In this document: one piece after another, positions 1-8,670 of the stretch | How positions within the stretch are numbered: position 1 is the stretch's first letter | How the letters are laid out: every line of letters starts with the position of its first letter | Assembly (NCBI GenBank): GCA_963735445.1 | Contig: CAVTLC010000043.1 | Coordinates: forward strand, 62,001 to 126,000 | Direction: 5' to 3' | Source of the DNA: AP-15 sp963735445 | GTDB lineage: Bacteria; Pseudomonadota; Alphaproteobacteria; ATCC43930; CGMCC-115725 | Length of the DNA: 64,000 nucleotides | Notes under the pieces: generated by a model | Database searches by the model: none | What the model saw: the letters and a program-made list of their open reading frames with translations, nothing else | What the model was told of the DNA's origin: nothing | Translations under genes and position numbers: made by a program

Positions 1-635
1 CGCCGCTATCGGCAGCGGCTGAAACGATCGCGCCCGAACCCCCAAACGGTCGCCAAGCAACAGCGCCGCGCAGAACGCGAGGCGACACTTGCTGCAGCGA
101 CCGTCAAGGCGTCACAGCAGCTCGGCGCCAAGCTCTATGGCGTGCTCTACATCGACCCGCCCGGGCGGCAAATCGTGTGGTCGCGCACAACCGGGCTCGA
201 CCGCGCGGCCGACAACCACTATCCGCGATGACGCTCGCCGCGCTCACCGCGTTGCAGTTGCCGGCGGCGGAGAATTGCGTGCTGTACCTATGGTCGACGG
301 TCGCGCAGCTGGCCAATGCGTTGCGGCTGATCGAGGGGTGGGGCTTCCAATGCAAATCGGCGCACGGCTGGACAAAGCCCGATCTCGGCACGGGTTATTG
401 GGTGCGCGAGTTCGCGACGCGCGGAGCGGTGCCGGCCCCGGCGCCAGGCGAACAGTTTGCGGGCGCAATTGAGCACCCGCGCGGCGAGCACAGCGCAAAG
501 CCGGGATCTTCGCCGAAATCATCGCGCATCATTTCCCGAGCACGCCCAAGCTTGAAATGTTTGCTCGCCGCCCGCGCGCCGGCTGGGGTGTTTGGGGTAA
601 CGAAATCGGCGCCGAGCGCCGGGAGGCCGGACAAT
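1..635 (+). pseudogene. MT-A70 family DNA adenine methyltransferase remnant (5' end outside window)
   Basis: The family transfers methyl groups from SAM to adenine N6. Frame 1 gives KLYGVLYIDPP...SRTTGLDRAADNHYP up to a stop near 232. The homologous continuation MTLAALTALQLPAAENCVLYLW...GTGYWV is in frame 3 from about 227. The C-terminal part LEMFARRPRAGWGVWGNE (556-609) is in frame 2. At least two frameshifts are therefore present, near 230 and 500, plus a gap of several residues after GYWVRE where the family normally continues before TRG. The catalytic DPPW motif reads DPPG. This is a dead gene, probably cargo of the island whose integrase lies at 2323. Family call is secure from the order of motifs; the left end is cut by the window. 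Confidence 0.85.
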
Positions 636-693
636 GTAGAGCGCCAACGTCGTCAATGCGATCCTCGCTGTCGGCGACGGCCGCGGCTTTGTC

Positions 694-1317
694 GTGCAAG
701 ACAAGCGAGAGCTGCGCTATGTCATCACAGCGGCGCATTGGCTGCCGCATCTGCCTGAAGGCTTTGCGATCGGACATGTGCATGAGCGCACCTGTTTCGA
801 CTTGCTCGGACCGCTCGGTGGTGAACGGACCATTCCGGCTGAATGTGTGTTTGTCGACCCGATCGCCGACATCGCGGTGCTCGGATCGCCTGACAGCAAT
901 GCTATGTCGGAGGAAGCAGATGCCTACGAGGCGCTGACCAAAGATCATCTCCCGCCAGTGGCGGTGGCCGTCACTGCGGATGCGGACGACGATTGGGAAG
1001 AACAATTCCGGCGCCGAGGATCGCCGAAGAAGCAGAAAGCTTGGCTGATATCGCTCGATGGAAGCCCGCAGCAGTGCACGCTTACCCACATGCCTAACGG
1101 CCCATGGTGGATCGAGGGCGCCGCCGGCATCGTCGGAGGGATGTCAGGATCGCCGATCTTGGCTGAGGACGGCGAGACCGCAATCGGGTTCGTCTGCAAC
1201 AGTTCGGGTATAGGGTCAGGAACGCCCGACGATCCGGTGTCAACTGGAGGCGGTCCGAACCCGCGGCTCGCCATGAATTTGCCAGTGTGGTTGCTGCGCG
1301 AGCTTACCGCCGGCTGA
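694..1317 (+). CDS. Trypsin-like serine peptidase domain protein, start damaged or non-canonical
   Basis: Probable chymotrypsin-fold peptidase. The histidine motif ITAAHW, an acidic DIAVLG segment and the serine motif GGMSGSPI are all present in order. The first usable start is GTG 694, but conserved-looking sequence AVGDGRGFVV lies in frame upstream from 640 and would be lost. Just before it, positions 634-639 read ATG TAG, so the native start may be ATG 634 followed by a nonsense codon; no ATG, GTG or TTG lies between 640 and 690. No signal peptide is visible, suggesting an intracellular role. It sits between a dead methyltransferase and dead small genes, so it may itself be non-functional. 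Proteolytic activity is inferred from the triad only. Confidence 0.6.
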   Translation: MQDKRELRYVITAAHWLPHLPEGFAIGHVHERTCFDLLGPLGGERTIPAECVFVDPIADIAVLGSPDSNAMSEEADAYEALTKDHLPPVAVAVTADADDDWEEQFRRRGSPKKQKAWLISLDGSPQQCTLTHMPNGPWWIEGAAGIVGGMSGSPILAEDGETAIGFVCNSSGIGSGTPDDPVSTGGGPNPRLAMNLPVWLLRELTAG

Positions 1318-1359
1318 CCCGCCGTCGCACCCGCGCGAGCCCGGGCTTCGGCCGGGCTT

Positions 1360-1567
1360 TCATTCCCGCCGCTCGGTTCCGCTCACCACCACATCAACGC
1401 GCCGCGAGCCGCATTGGCCGCAGACGAGCCGCGATTTCCAATCCGCACACTCATCTCGGCCCCATAGCGATCGACCATCTCGGCCGGGTCAGGCTCGGCG
1501 CGATATCGGCATTCCAGACACCAGACCAGAGGCTCACTCGGCCGGCGGCGGCGTTGCCGAGCGTCAT
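1360..1567 (-). pseudogene. Small zinc-ribbon protein, frameshifted
   Basis: Reading from ATG 1567 gives MTLGNAAAGRVSL. A shift then gives WCLECRYRAEPDPAEMVDRYGAE, and a second shift gives DWKSRLVCGQCGSRRVDVVV up to a stop at 1360. The joined product would be a protein of about 70 residues with two CxxC pairs, as in small zinc-ribbon proteins common in Rhizobiales islands. Two one-base shifts break it. It is the last member of a minus-strand run beginning at 2240. Confidence 0.6.
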
Positions 1568-1595
1568 CGGCGGGCCGCGGTACGGTTTCAACGCT

Positions 1596-1821
1596 TCAAC
1601 GCGTCTTGGTCATTTCGCGGATATGCCTGATGACCGCAGGCGAATAGGGTTCGAGCCGCTTCTCGAGATAGGTTCCATAGCGCTGTTTGGCGTAGTCGAT
1701 CGCCTGTTGGCGCGCGCTGGGTCCGGTAAAAATCCGCACGTCGCAGCCGCCTTCTTAGTCGACTTTCTCGACCCGCCATTTCCCGGTCCTCGAAAACCAC
1801 TGCCGATTCAGATTCGATCAT
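1596..1821 (-). pseudogene. Small hypothetical protein, frameshift plus internal stop
   Basis: ATG 1821 opens MIESESAVVFEDRE. A one-base shift then leads to WRVEKVD, an in-frame TAA, and EGGCDVRIFTGPSARQQAID...KRLEPYSPAVIRHIREMTKTR ending at 1596. The second half reads like a compact folded domain while the direct continuation of the first frame does not. Its start overlaps the stop of the neighbouring frame at 1818 by ATGA, as in translationally coupled genes. Function unknown. Confidence 0.5.
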
Positions 1822-2036
1822 CGTTTTCGTCTTCCTTGCCCATGGCTCGGCCCCATCCCGGCCGTCAACGGTGGCGGCGGTTCCGGTCGCGGCGCTGGCG
1901 GATCGAGCTTCGCCAACACGGATTTCAGCGGATCCAGCCGCGGCGCCAACGGATACCGCGCCTCCTCGATCGCCTGCCGCAGATGGCGGGTCAGCGCGAC
2001 CGTCTCTTCGTCGGTCAGATCGAGCGTCGTAATTAC
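1818..2036 (-). pseudogene. Small proline-rich hypothetical protein lacking a start codon
   Basis: The frame reads ITTLDLTDEETVALTRHLRQ, then AIEEARYPLAPRLDPLKS, then a Pro/Arg-rich tail PPAPRPEPPPPLTAGMGP. A helical, acidic N-terminus plus proline-rich tail of about 70 residues is a pattern I recognise from small uncharacterised Bradyrhizobium proteins. The codon expected to be the start is GTA (2034-2036) and a stop lies six codons upstream, so translation from a normal start is not possible. One base change from GTG or ATG would explain it. Function unknown. Confidence 0.5.
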
Positions 2037-2054
2037 TTCCCGCGAGCCCGGCTT

Positions 2055-2240
2055 CTACAAATGGGCTCTCAAATGCGCCGTGATCGTTGCAGTGACCCGC
2101 TGATGAGCCTCTTTGGCCTCGCGGAAAGCGATCATTTCCTCGGGTGTGCTGATACGCAATCGCGGGGCCGCCTCGTCTCGCTGTCGGCGCAATTTGCGGC
2201 GTATTCCCTCCAATTTTCGGCATTCGTCACAGTCGTACAT
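2055..2240 (-). CDS. Small charged hypothetical protein (61 aa)
   Basis: ATG 2240 has an AAGGA ribosome-binding site about five bases upstream. The product starts MYDCDECRKLEGIRRKLRRQ and continues with a charged helical stretch ending ITAHLRAHL. A single CxxC pair is present near the N-terminus. It is the first gene of the minus-strand run 2240 to 1360 and the only one that still reads through. It is divergent from the integrase, with about 80 bases between them. Function unknown. Confidence 0.5.
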   Translation of the reverse strand: MYDCDECRKLEGIRRKLRRQRDEAAPRLRISTPEEMIAFREAKEAHQRVTATITAHLRAHL

Positions 2241-2322
2241 GTTTCCTTGACCATCGGAATTTATTGCGACACAATCGAAACCGCTCAGAACGAAACGGAA
2301 ATCTAACAAACAGGTGGTCTCG

Positions 2323-3447
2323 GTGGCGCAGGTACGCAAGCGCATTTGGACAAACAGCAAAGGCGAGCGGTCCGCCTGGATCGCCGACTATTTCGACCAG
2401 GCCGGCAAGCGGCACATCAAGACCTTTGACAAAAAGAAGGACGCCGATGCTTGGCTTGTGACGGCCCGCGGCGAAGTCGCTCGCGGCGTTCATACACCTG
2501 AAAACGCCAGCATCACCGTTGCCGAGGCGGCCGAGCTATGGATCGAGAAGGGCAAGCTTGAAAATCTCGAACGGTCGACCTTGCGGCAATATCGCAACCA
2601 CGTCGATTTGCACATTGTCCCGCTGCTCGGCGCTGTGAAGCTCGCTCGCCTTTCAGCGCCGGCGATCGAGGCCTTTCGCGACGATCTGCTGCGCAGGGGC
2701 TCGCGCCCGATGGCACGCAAGGTGCTCGCGAGCTTGAAAGGCATTCTCGTCGAGGCGCAGCGACGCGGCCTGGTCGCGCAGAATGCGGCACAGCCGGTGC
2801 GGGTCGACGTCAAGAAGCGCGAGCAAGGAAAGCTCGTGGTCGGGCGCGACATTCCAGCGAAGGAAGAGGTTCAGACCATTCTGGCGAAGGCGGACGGCCG
2901 CTGGCACCCGCTGTTCGTGACCGCGATCTTTACCGGCATGCGCCCATCCGAGTTGCGCGGCCTCACCTGGGATGATGTCGATTTCGAGCGCAAGGTGATC
3001 AACGTCCATCAGCGGGCGAATCTGTGGGGCGAGATCGGCGCTCCGAAGTCGGCCGCTGGCGAGCGTGAAATCCCGATGTCGCCGCTGGTTTTCAACACGC
3101 TCAGGGAGTGGAAGCTGGCCTGCCCGAAGGGCGATCTGGGCCTTGTCTTCCCAAACGGCAGCGGCAACGTCGAGAACCACGCCAACATCGCAAACCGTGG
3201 CTTCTACGCCCTGCAACGCACGACCGGCATGGTCAACGCGAAAGGCAGCCCGAAATATGGGCTCCACGCGCTGCGGCATTTCTTCGCAAGCTGGGCGATC
3301 GAGCGCGGCTTTACCGCTAAGCGGGTGCAGGTGCTGCTCGGTCATAGTTCGATTCAGATGACCTTTGACGTCTACGGCCATCTGTTCCCGAGCCTCGAAG
3401 ACGATCACGCCAAGTTCGCAGCCGGTGAGTTGGCTTTGGTCGGGTGA
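2323..3447 (+). CDS. Tyrosine site-specific recombinase (phage/island integrase)
   Basis: Intact 374-residue integrase. Residues 1-50 form a basic arm-binding-type domain (VRKRIWTNSKGERSAWI...FDKKKDADAW). Residues 55-150 are the SAM-like core-binding domain. The catalytic domain carries R207 (GMRPSELRG), H315 and R318 (HALRHFF), H341 (LGHSS) and nucleophile Y351 (FDVYGH). GTG 2323 is preferred over GTG 2314 because AGGTGG lies at the right distance upstream and the protein then begins VAQVRKR like relatives. It would catalyse integration and excision of the island. It reads toward a tRNA-Phe 3' fragment 84 bases downstream, the expected att position. Confidence 0.95.
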   Translation: MAQVRKRIWTNSKGERSAWIADYFDQAGKRHIKTFDKKKDADAWLVTARGEVARGVHTPENASITVAEAAELWIEKGKLENLERSTLRQYRNHVDLHIVPLLGAVKLARLSAPAIEAFRDDLLRRGSRPMARKVLASLKGILVEAQRRGLVAQNAAQPVRVDVKKREQGKLVVGRDIPAKEEVQTILAKADGRWHPLFVTAIFTGMRPSELRGLTWDDVDFERKVINVHQRANLWGEIGAPKSAAGEREIPMSPLVFNTLREWKLACPKGDLGLVFPNGSGNVENHANIANRGFYALQRTTGMVNAKGSPKYGLHALRHFFASWAIERGFTAKRVQVLLGHSSIQMTFDVYGHLFPSLEDDHAKFAAGELALVG

Positions 3448-3530
3448 TCGGAATTTGCAACAAGAATGGCCCTGCTTGCAACATGACTTACGTCACTGGC
3501 TATTTTAAATTAATCATCGGTCCACCTTAC

Positions 3531-3580
3531 GCGGACTGAAAATCCGTGTGTCGGTGGTTCAATTCCTCCCCTGGGCACCA
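3531..3580 (+). other. tRNA-Phe 3' fragment, probable island attachment site
   Basis: The stretch holds an anticodon arm with loop CTGAAAA (anticodon GAA, Phe), a variable region, a T-arm with TTCAATT loop, an acceptor strand CCTGGGC and ACCA. The 5' half of the tRNA (GCCCAGG, D-arm) is absent, and the T-stem contains a mismatch, so it is not a working gene. Position directly after the integrase stop fits an att repeat produced by integration into a tRNA-Phe gene. The intact copy should lie to the left, outside the window. Confidence 0.8.
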
Positions 3581-4152
3581 CGCTAGCGAGATCCCGAGAG
3601 AGCCGGCCCCCAGGGAAAATCGCGGTTCTTCGCCGTCGACAGCTGACTATTCCTACCCAGATAGGCGCAGCCCATGTTCACGCTCTCTGCCGATTTTGGG
3701 ATAGTGGCACTCCTGGCTAGATACCGCACGCTTCGTGAATTCCACCCTAGGAGGAACATTGCACCTTCTTCAATCGACAATGAATAAAACTCGGCATTAG
3801 CCAATTAACCATACGTATTCACATCTACAAGCTGAACCGTACGAAATCGAGCAAAAATATCCTGACACTTGACCGCGGCGCAGCCAAGGGTGAAAGATGA
3901 ACTGCTCTCTCACCTCCTCCTTGGGGAGGGAGCTTTGTCTGTCCCGTAGCCCACTCAGTGGCAAGAGATCTTGAGATCAAAGAGAGCGTGAAATTGCAGT
4001 CTCACAAGCGGAGCCTACGACCTGTCCCAATCAATCGAGATCATCGACTTCCGTGTGGTTTACGGAGGCTCCACTTCTCGTCGATTTCACGCCCGTTGCA
4101 GACAAGGCCCGCCGAGCAACGGCCGCTCTGCGCATCGGTCAAAGAGGTATCG
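3581..4152. other. Intergenic stretch without a supported gene
   Basis: The sequence is AT-richer than its surroundings, mainly to about 3860. A 73-codon minus-strand frame (3583-3804) has no recognisable motif and no clear ribosome-binding site, so it is not called. An open frame running into the next gene from 3958 lacks start support. I see no hairpin of terminator type here. The stretch probably contains the promoter for the transport genes that follow. Confidence 0.5.
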
Positions 4153-5406
4153 GTGAACAGTTCTGTTACGCCTGGACGAAATATTGCAATCCGGAAGCGG
4201 TTTAGTTTCCGTCGTTTCCACGCTTCTGATGACGGCGACCTTGACTGTTCGCGTTTGTGTTCGCTGCCAAGCTGGTATGGGCTGAGGCAACTCATTTTTG
4301 TGGTAGGCGTCCTCATCACTCTGAACGCACTTGCCGTGCGGGCCGATGCCGCGCGGTACGGTGTTACCCCGCCGCCGCAAGTCGCGGTTAATCGTGGGGT
4401 CGTCGAACTCGAAACCGGGCGCGGCAGCGGTATTTCAGTGCAGATGGCTGAGGATCTTGCGAACCTTATCGATGATGGCGCGACGCGGCGTGTATTGCCT
4501 GTGGTCGGTAAAGGGGGACTAAAAAACATTACCGACCTCGAACTCCTGCGCGGGATTGATCTTACGATCCTGCAGGATGACGTCATGAATTACGCGCGAC
4601 AGCAAAATCTGTCGCCCGGAATCAAGTCTCGGATTACCTATATTGCCAAGCTCTATAATGAAGAATTTCATTTGCTCGCTCGCAGCGACATCAAAACTAT
4701 TGCTGATCTCGCCAACCAGAAGGTGAATACCGATGTCCGAGGCGGCGGAACTGAATTAACGACAACTCGATTATTCAGTCTGCTAAACATTCCAATCGTC
4801 ACCACGAACGATGATTCGGGAGTTGCCCTCGATAAATTGCGTCGTGGCGAGATTGCGGCTATAGCGTTGGTCAGCGGCCGGCCGGCGCCGATCTTTCGCG
4901 ATCTAAGCGCCGAGAAGAATCTTCACTTTGTCCCGGTACCGCTCAATACAGCGATTACTGCAACTTATGTTCCGGCGCGCCTCACAGCTGACGATTATCC
5001 GGCTTTGATCCAATCAGATCATCCCGTGGACACGATTGCCGTGGGCGCCGTGCTGTTCGTCGCCAATCTTCAGCCGGATTCTGAGCGTTACCGCAACGTG
5101 GTCAACTTTGTCGACGCGTTCTTTACCGGATTTCAGTCGCTTTTGATGCCTGGCCACCATCCGAAATGGCACGAGGTCAATATCGCCGCCGAACTTCCAG
5201 GCTGGCGGCGTTTTCCGCCCGCGGCGGATTGGCTGCAGCGAAACGCGCCCGCCGCCGGTGAGCCCAACGAGCAGGCCCTTAAAGCGATTTTCGCCCGCTT
5301 TGTCGACGAGCGTCAGCAATCGGCCGGAGGAACGCCGCTGACCCAGCAACAAAAGGACGAGTTGTTTGGCCAGTTCGAGCGGTGGCAAAAGGGGCAAACG
5401 CGTTAG
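4153..5406 (+). CDS. TAXI-family solute-binding protein (TRAP/NMT1-like)
   Basis: Periplasmic binding protein of the TAXI type, which normally hands substrate to a fused TRAP membrane protein. GTG 4153 is chosen because AAAGAGG lies just upstream; a longer frame from 3958 has an implausible N-terminus. A hydrophobic stretch LIFVVGVLITLNALAV followed by RADA is a signal peptide after an unusually long, basic N-region. The mature part contains GSGISVQMAEDLANL, TILQDDVMNYA, IADLANQKVNTDVRGGGTE and VPARLTADDYPAL, typical of the family, and an extra Gln-rich C-terminal tail. No TRAP permease gene is adjacent. It is 43 bases from the next binding-protein gene on the same strand, so the two are probably co-transcribed. 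Confidence 0.85.
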   Translation: MNSSVTPGRNIAIRKRFSFRRFHASDDGDLDCSRLCSLPSWYGLRQLIFVVGVLITLNALAVRADAARYGVTPPPQVAVNRGVVELETGRGSGISVQMAEDLANLIDDGATRRVLPVVGKGGLKNITDLELLRGIDLTILQDDVMNYARQQNLSPGIKSRITYIAKLYNEEFHLLARSDIKTIADLANQKVNTDVRGGGTELTTTRLFSLLNIPIVTTNDDSGVALDKLRRGEIAAIALVSGRPAPIFRDLSAEKNLHFVPVPLNTAITATYVPARLTADDYPALIQSDHPVDTIAVGAVLFVANLQPDSERYRNVVNFVDAFFTGFQSLLMPGHHPKWHEVNIAAELPGWRRFPPAADWLQRNAPAAGEPNEQALKAIFARFVDERQQSAGGTPLTQQQKDELFGQFERWQKGQTR

Positions 5407-5449
5407 GGCTCGCCACCGTGCACGCAAGCGCGATTGGAACGTCAGCGTC

Positions 5450-7078
5450 ATGCGTAATCACGCGACCCTCCGACTGCCGGGAGCGGCCGTGGTGCGCCGG
5501 CGAGCGTCGACTCTCTTCGCTATAGTCGCAATCGCTCTCACCTCAGTTGCGGGAACCGTATTTGCCCAATCGGAGCCGCGGCACGGCGGCATTCTCGATT
5601 TCGCTGTTACCGTGGAGCCTAAAGATTACGACTGCTATTCCAATACGTCCTTCGCTTTTCTGCACCCTGTAGCACCTCATTATTCGACCCTGCTGAAGTT
5701 CGATGCGGCAAATTACCCGCAGATCATTGGTGATTTGGCGAAGTCCTGGGCGGTTTCTGCCGATCGAAAAACTTATACCTTTAAGCTTTGGCCGAACGTT
5801 CTGTTCCACGACGGTTCGCCGCTAACCTCGGCGGACGTCAAGGCCAGCTATGAGCGACTGATCCACCCACCTCAGGGCATCGTCTCGGCAAGGCGCATTG
5901 ACTACGGCGCGATTTCCGATATCGCGACTCCCGATCCATTGACCGTCGTCTTTCACCTGCAATGGCCCGAAGCGGCGATGCTGGCGAATTTTGCTTCACC
6001 TTGGAACTGCATCTACAGCGCCGCCAAATTGGCCGCCGACCCGAATTTCCCGAAAACTCATATACTCGGTACTGGCGCCTTCGTTTTTGTCGAGCACGTT
6101 AAAGGAAAGTATTGGCGCGGCCGACGCTGGGAAAAGTATTTCCGGCCTGGAAAGCCGTACCTCGATGGTTTTCAAGCCGATTTCATGCCGGCAGCAGCCG
6201 TGATGTCGGCATACAAAAGCGGCAAGATCGCTGCTGAGTTTCGCGGTGTGACGCCACCGCAGCGCGACGACATGGTCGCTGCTTTTGGTGATCGGATGAC
6301 GGTCAGCGAAAGCCCATGGTTGTCGAATTTATCGGTTGTGTTCAATGTGAAACGGGCGCCTTTCAGCGATGCACGCGTCCGTCGCGCAATGTCGCTCGCC
6401 ATCGACCGCTGGGGCGCTGCTGATAAGCTGCAAAAAACCACCTTTCTCAAATATGTCGGCGGTCTGATGCGGCCGGGGTCGAGCATGGCGACCCCGGAGG
6501 CGGAATTGGTCGAACTCCCGGGTTTTGGCCGCGATATCGCCGCCGCTCGCGCCGAGGCAAGGCGCCTCCTCGCCGCGGCCGGGGTACATGACCTCAAACT
6601 TACTCTGCTGGTGCGCGATATCCCGATGCCTCATTTTGCCGGCGCCGATTTACTGGTCGACAGCTGGCGGCAGGTCGGTATCGACGCGACAGAGGAAAAA
6701 CTCGGGATCTTTGATTGGCAGTCGCGGGTCGAAGCCGGCAACTTCGACGCAGCACTTGATTTTTCCGGAGACTATTTTGACGACCCGACGATCCAGCTGA
6801 CCAAATACGTCTCGCATGATTTATCGCCGGTCAACAATTCCGGTTCGACCGACCGGTTCCTCGACGCTCTCTATATCGGACAGGCGGTGACTGAAAATCC
6901 TCAGCAGCGGGCCAAGATTGTTCGCGCCTTCGAAAAGCATGCGCTGACCGAGGCGTATACCGTGCCGTTACTGTGGTGGAACCGCATCGTCGTGACCTCT
7001 TCAAAGCTCGGGGGCTGGTACATCACGCCGAGCCACTTCATCGGACAGGATTTGACCGATGTCTGGCTCCAGGAGTGA
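5450..7078 (+). CDS. ABC transporter family 5 substrate-binding protein (oligopeptide/dipeptide type)
   Basis: Extracytoplasmic solute receptor of the DppA/OppA class (SBP_bac_5). ATG 5450 precedes a Tat-free signal peptide: basic RRR, hydrophobic TLFAIVAIALTSVAG, cleavage after VFA. The mature protein begins SEPRHGGILDFAV and shows the family features LAKSWAVSADRKTYTFKL, FHDGSPLTSADVKASYERL and FSDARVRRAMSLAIDR. Length 542 residues is normal. No ABC permease or ATPase genes lie nearby, so it is an orphan receptor that must use a transporter encoded elsewhere or have a sensing role. It follows the TAXI protein and precedes a symporter on the same strand. Confidence 0.9.
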   Translation: MRNHATLRLPGAAVVRRRASTLFAIVAIALTSVAGTVFAQSEPRHGGILDFAVTVEPKDYDCYSNTSFAFLHPVAPHYSTLLKFDAANYPQIIGDLAKSWAVSADRKTYTFKLWPNVLFHDGSPLTSADVKASYERLIHPPQGIVSARRIDYGAISDIATPDPLTVVFHLQWPEAAMLANFASPWNCIYSAAKLAADPNFPKTHILGTGAFVFVEHVKGKYWRGRRWEKYFRPGKPYLDGFQADFMPAAAVMSAYKSGKIAAEFRGVTPPQRDDMVAAFGDRMTVSESPWLSNLSVVFNVKRAPFSDARVRRAMSLAIDRWGAADKLQKTTFLKYVGGLMRPGSSMATPEAELVELPGFGRDIAAARAEARRLLAAAGVHDLKLTLLVRDIPMPHFAGADLLVDSWRQVGIDATEEKLGIFDWQSRVEAGNFDAALDFSGDYFDDPTIQLTKYVSHDLSPVNNSGSTDRFLDALYIGQAVTENPQQRAKIVRAFEKHALTEAYTVPLLWWNRIVVTSSKLGGWYITPSHFIGQDLTDVWLQE

Positions 7079-7123
7079 CTGACGGCATTGGGTGGCGGCA
7101 GGACAAACACGAGAGGAGGCAAA

Positions 7124-8485
7124 ATGGCGAATACAGGCGCATCGGGTCGTTTATCGTCAGCGCCGCGACCCGCATCGGGCGGCTCGCCAATGCGCCGCCT
7201 TTATGTCCAGATCCTGATCGCGATCGTCATCGGGATCCTGCTCGGCCATTTCTACCCGCATTTCGCGGTCATGATGAAGCCGTTCAGCGACGGCTTTATC
7301 ATGCTTATCCGCGCGGTGGTCCCGCTCGTCATATTTGCGACCGTCGCAGTCGGGATCGCCAAAATGGGCGATATGCGCCGCGTCGGCGTCGTCGGGGTGC
7401 GGGCGATCGTCTATTTCGAAATCGTCTCAACCCTGGCGCTGTTTATCGGCCTGATCGTCGGCAACCTGCTGCAACCGGGCGCCGGGCTTCACATCAATCC
7501 CGCAACGCTCGATAGCAAACCGATCGAAGGCTACGTCACCGGCGCCAAGTCGCTGACGATCGTCGAATTCCTGATGAAAATGATCCCACGAAACCTCGTT
7601 GGAGCCATCGCCGAGGGCGAGATCCTGCCGGTGCTGGTGATCGGCGTGCTGTTCGGTTTTGCGTTGTGCCATATGGGACGCCGCGCCGACCGGCTGGTTT
7701 CGCTGATCGATGATTTCACGCATGCGCTGTTCGGTATCGTGCGGATCGTCATGTATGTGGCGCCGCTCGCCGCGTTTGGCGCGATGGCCTTTACGGTCGG
7801 TAAGTTCGGCTTTCATGCTCTGACCAATCTCGGTTGGCTGCTGCTCGGTGTCTATCTAACCTCGATCCTTTTCGTGCTGGTCGGCTTTGGTCTGATCGCG
7901 CGCCTCTTCGACCTTCGGGTCCTGAAAATCCTGCGCTTTTTCAAAGACGAGTTGCTGATCGCTTTCAGCGCCACGTCAGGCGAAGCAATGATCCCGCGTT
8001 CGATGGCTAAGCTCGAGCGACTGGGCTGCTCGCAGGAGGTGGTGGGGCTCGTTTTGCCGACCGGCTTTTCGTTCAATACCGATGGCACCGCGATCTACAT
8101 GACGATGGCGGTCCTGTTCATCGCCCAAGCGACCGATATCCATCTCAGCCTGGGCCAGCAGCTGACGATGTTGGCGGTAATGCTGCTGACCTCGAAGGGT
8201 GCGGCCGGCGTCGCCGGCGCCGGGTTCGTCGCGCTCGCCGCGACTCTGCCGGCGCTCGGCATTCTGCCGGTCGGCGGTTTGACCCTGCTGCTCGGCGTGG
8301 AACGATTCATGTCGGAAATCCGAGCGGTCACCAATTTGTTCAGCAACATCTTTGCGACCGTTGTGATCTCGAGGTGGATGGGGGAGCTCGACACGCGCCA
8401 ACTCAATGCTGTCCTCGACAGCGATCCCGATGTCGATCTCGACACGGTGCCGGAGCCGATCCTCGCAGTTCGTGAGGCCGACTAA
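7124..8485 (+). CDS. Dicarboxylate/amino acid:cation symporter (DAACS family, DctA/GltP-like)
   Basis: Inner-membrane secondary carrier that couples uptake of dicarboxylates or acidic amino acids to cation flux. ATG 7124 is preceded by a strong GAGAGGAGG. About eight hydrophobic segments start at residue 25. Family signatures are the serine-rich-loop equivalent FSATSGEAMIPRSM (near residue 285, normally TSSSE) and GFSFNTDGTAIYMTMAVLFIAQA-type sequence near 315 that forms the substrate site. The serine loop is less serine-rich than usual, so substrate range may differ. It is 45 bases after the family 5 binding protein and likely belongs to the same operon. Confidence 0.92.
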   Translation: MANTGASGRLSSAPRPASGGSPMRRLYVQILIAIVIGILLGHFYPHFAVMMKPFSDGFIMLIRAVVPLVIFATVAVGIAKMGDMRRVGVVGVRAIVYFEIVSTLALFIGLIVGNLLQPGAGLHINPATLDSKPIEGYVTGAKSLTIVEFLMKMIPRNLVGAIAEGEILPVLVIGVLFGFALCHMGRRADRLVSLIDDFTHALFGIVRIVMYVAPLAAFGAMAFTVGKFGFHALTNLGWLLLGVYLTSILFVLVGFGLIARLFDLRVLKILRFFKDELLIAFSATSGEAMIPRSMAKLERLGCSQEVVGLVLPTGFSFNTDGTAIYMTMAVLFIAQATDIHLSLGQQLTMLAVMLLTSKGAAGVAGAGFVALAATLPALGILPVGGLTLLLGVERFMSEIRAVTNLFSNIFATVVISRWMGELDTRQLNAVLDSDPDVDLDTVPEPILAVREAD

Positions 8486-8567
8486 GGCCGGTGCGTCATG
8501 GTCGCCGGCGCTGGATCTTTGCGACCCTTTGTCCGAGCCCGCGGTCACGACCAGCGGTTCTCGTAAC

Positions 8568-8595
8568 ACCGGCTAAGACCGGCGCCATAGCCGGT
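8568..8595. other. Inverted repeat after the symporter gene
   Basis: ACCGGCTA and TAGCCGGT form an eight base-pair stem around a 12-base loop, 80 bases after the symporter stop. There is no T-run, so an intrinsic terminator is doubtful. Confidence 0.25.
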
Positions 8596-8670
8596 ACGAG
8601 CCCCGGTCTCCAATCGTATGAAGGAAGCGCCCAGTGAAGGGCATCGATCTGACGGCCAAGCGAGCTGCAT

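Noticed and set aside
1287..2306. Long plus-strand frame of 339 codons
   Set aside because: It is antisense to the reconstructed small minus-strand genes, its product is Arg/Pro/Ser-rich without motifs, and it has no ribosome-binding site.
3583..3804. 73-codon minus-strand frame in the gap after the att fragment
   Set aside because: No start signal and no recognisable motif; AT-rich noncoding stretch is the better explanation.
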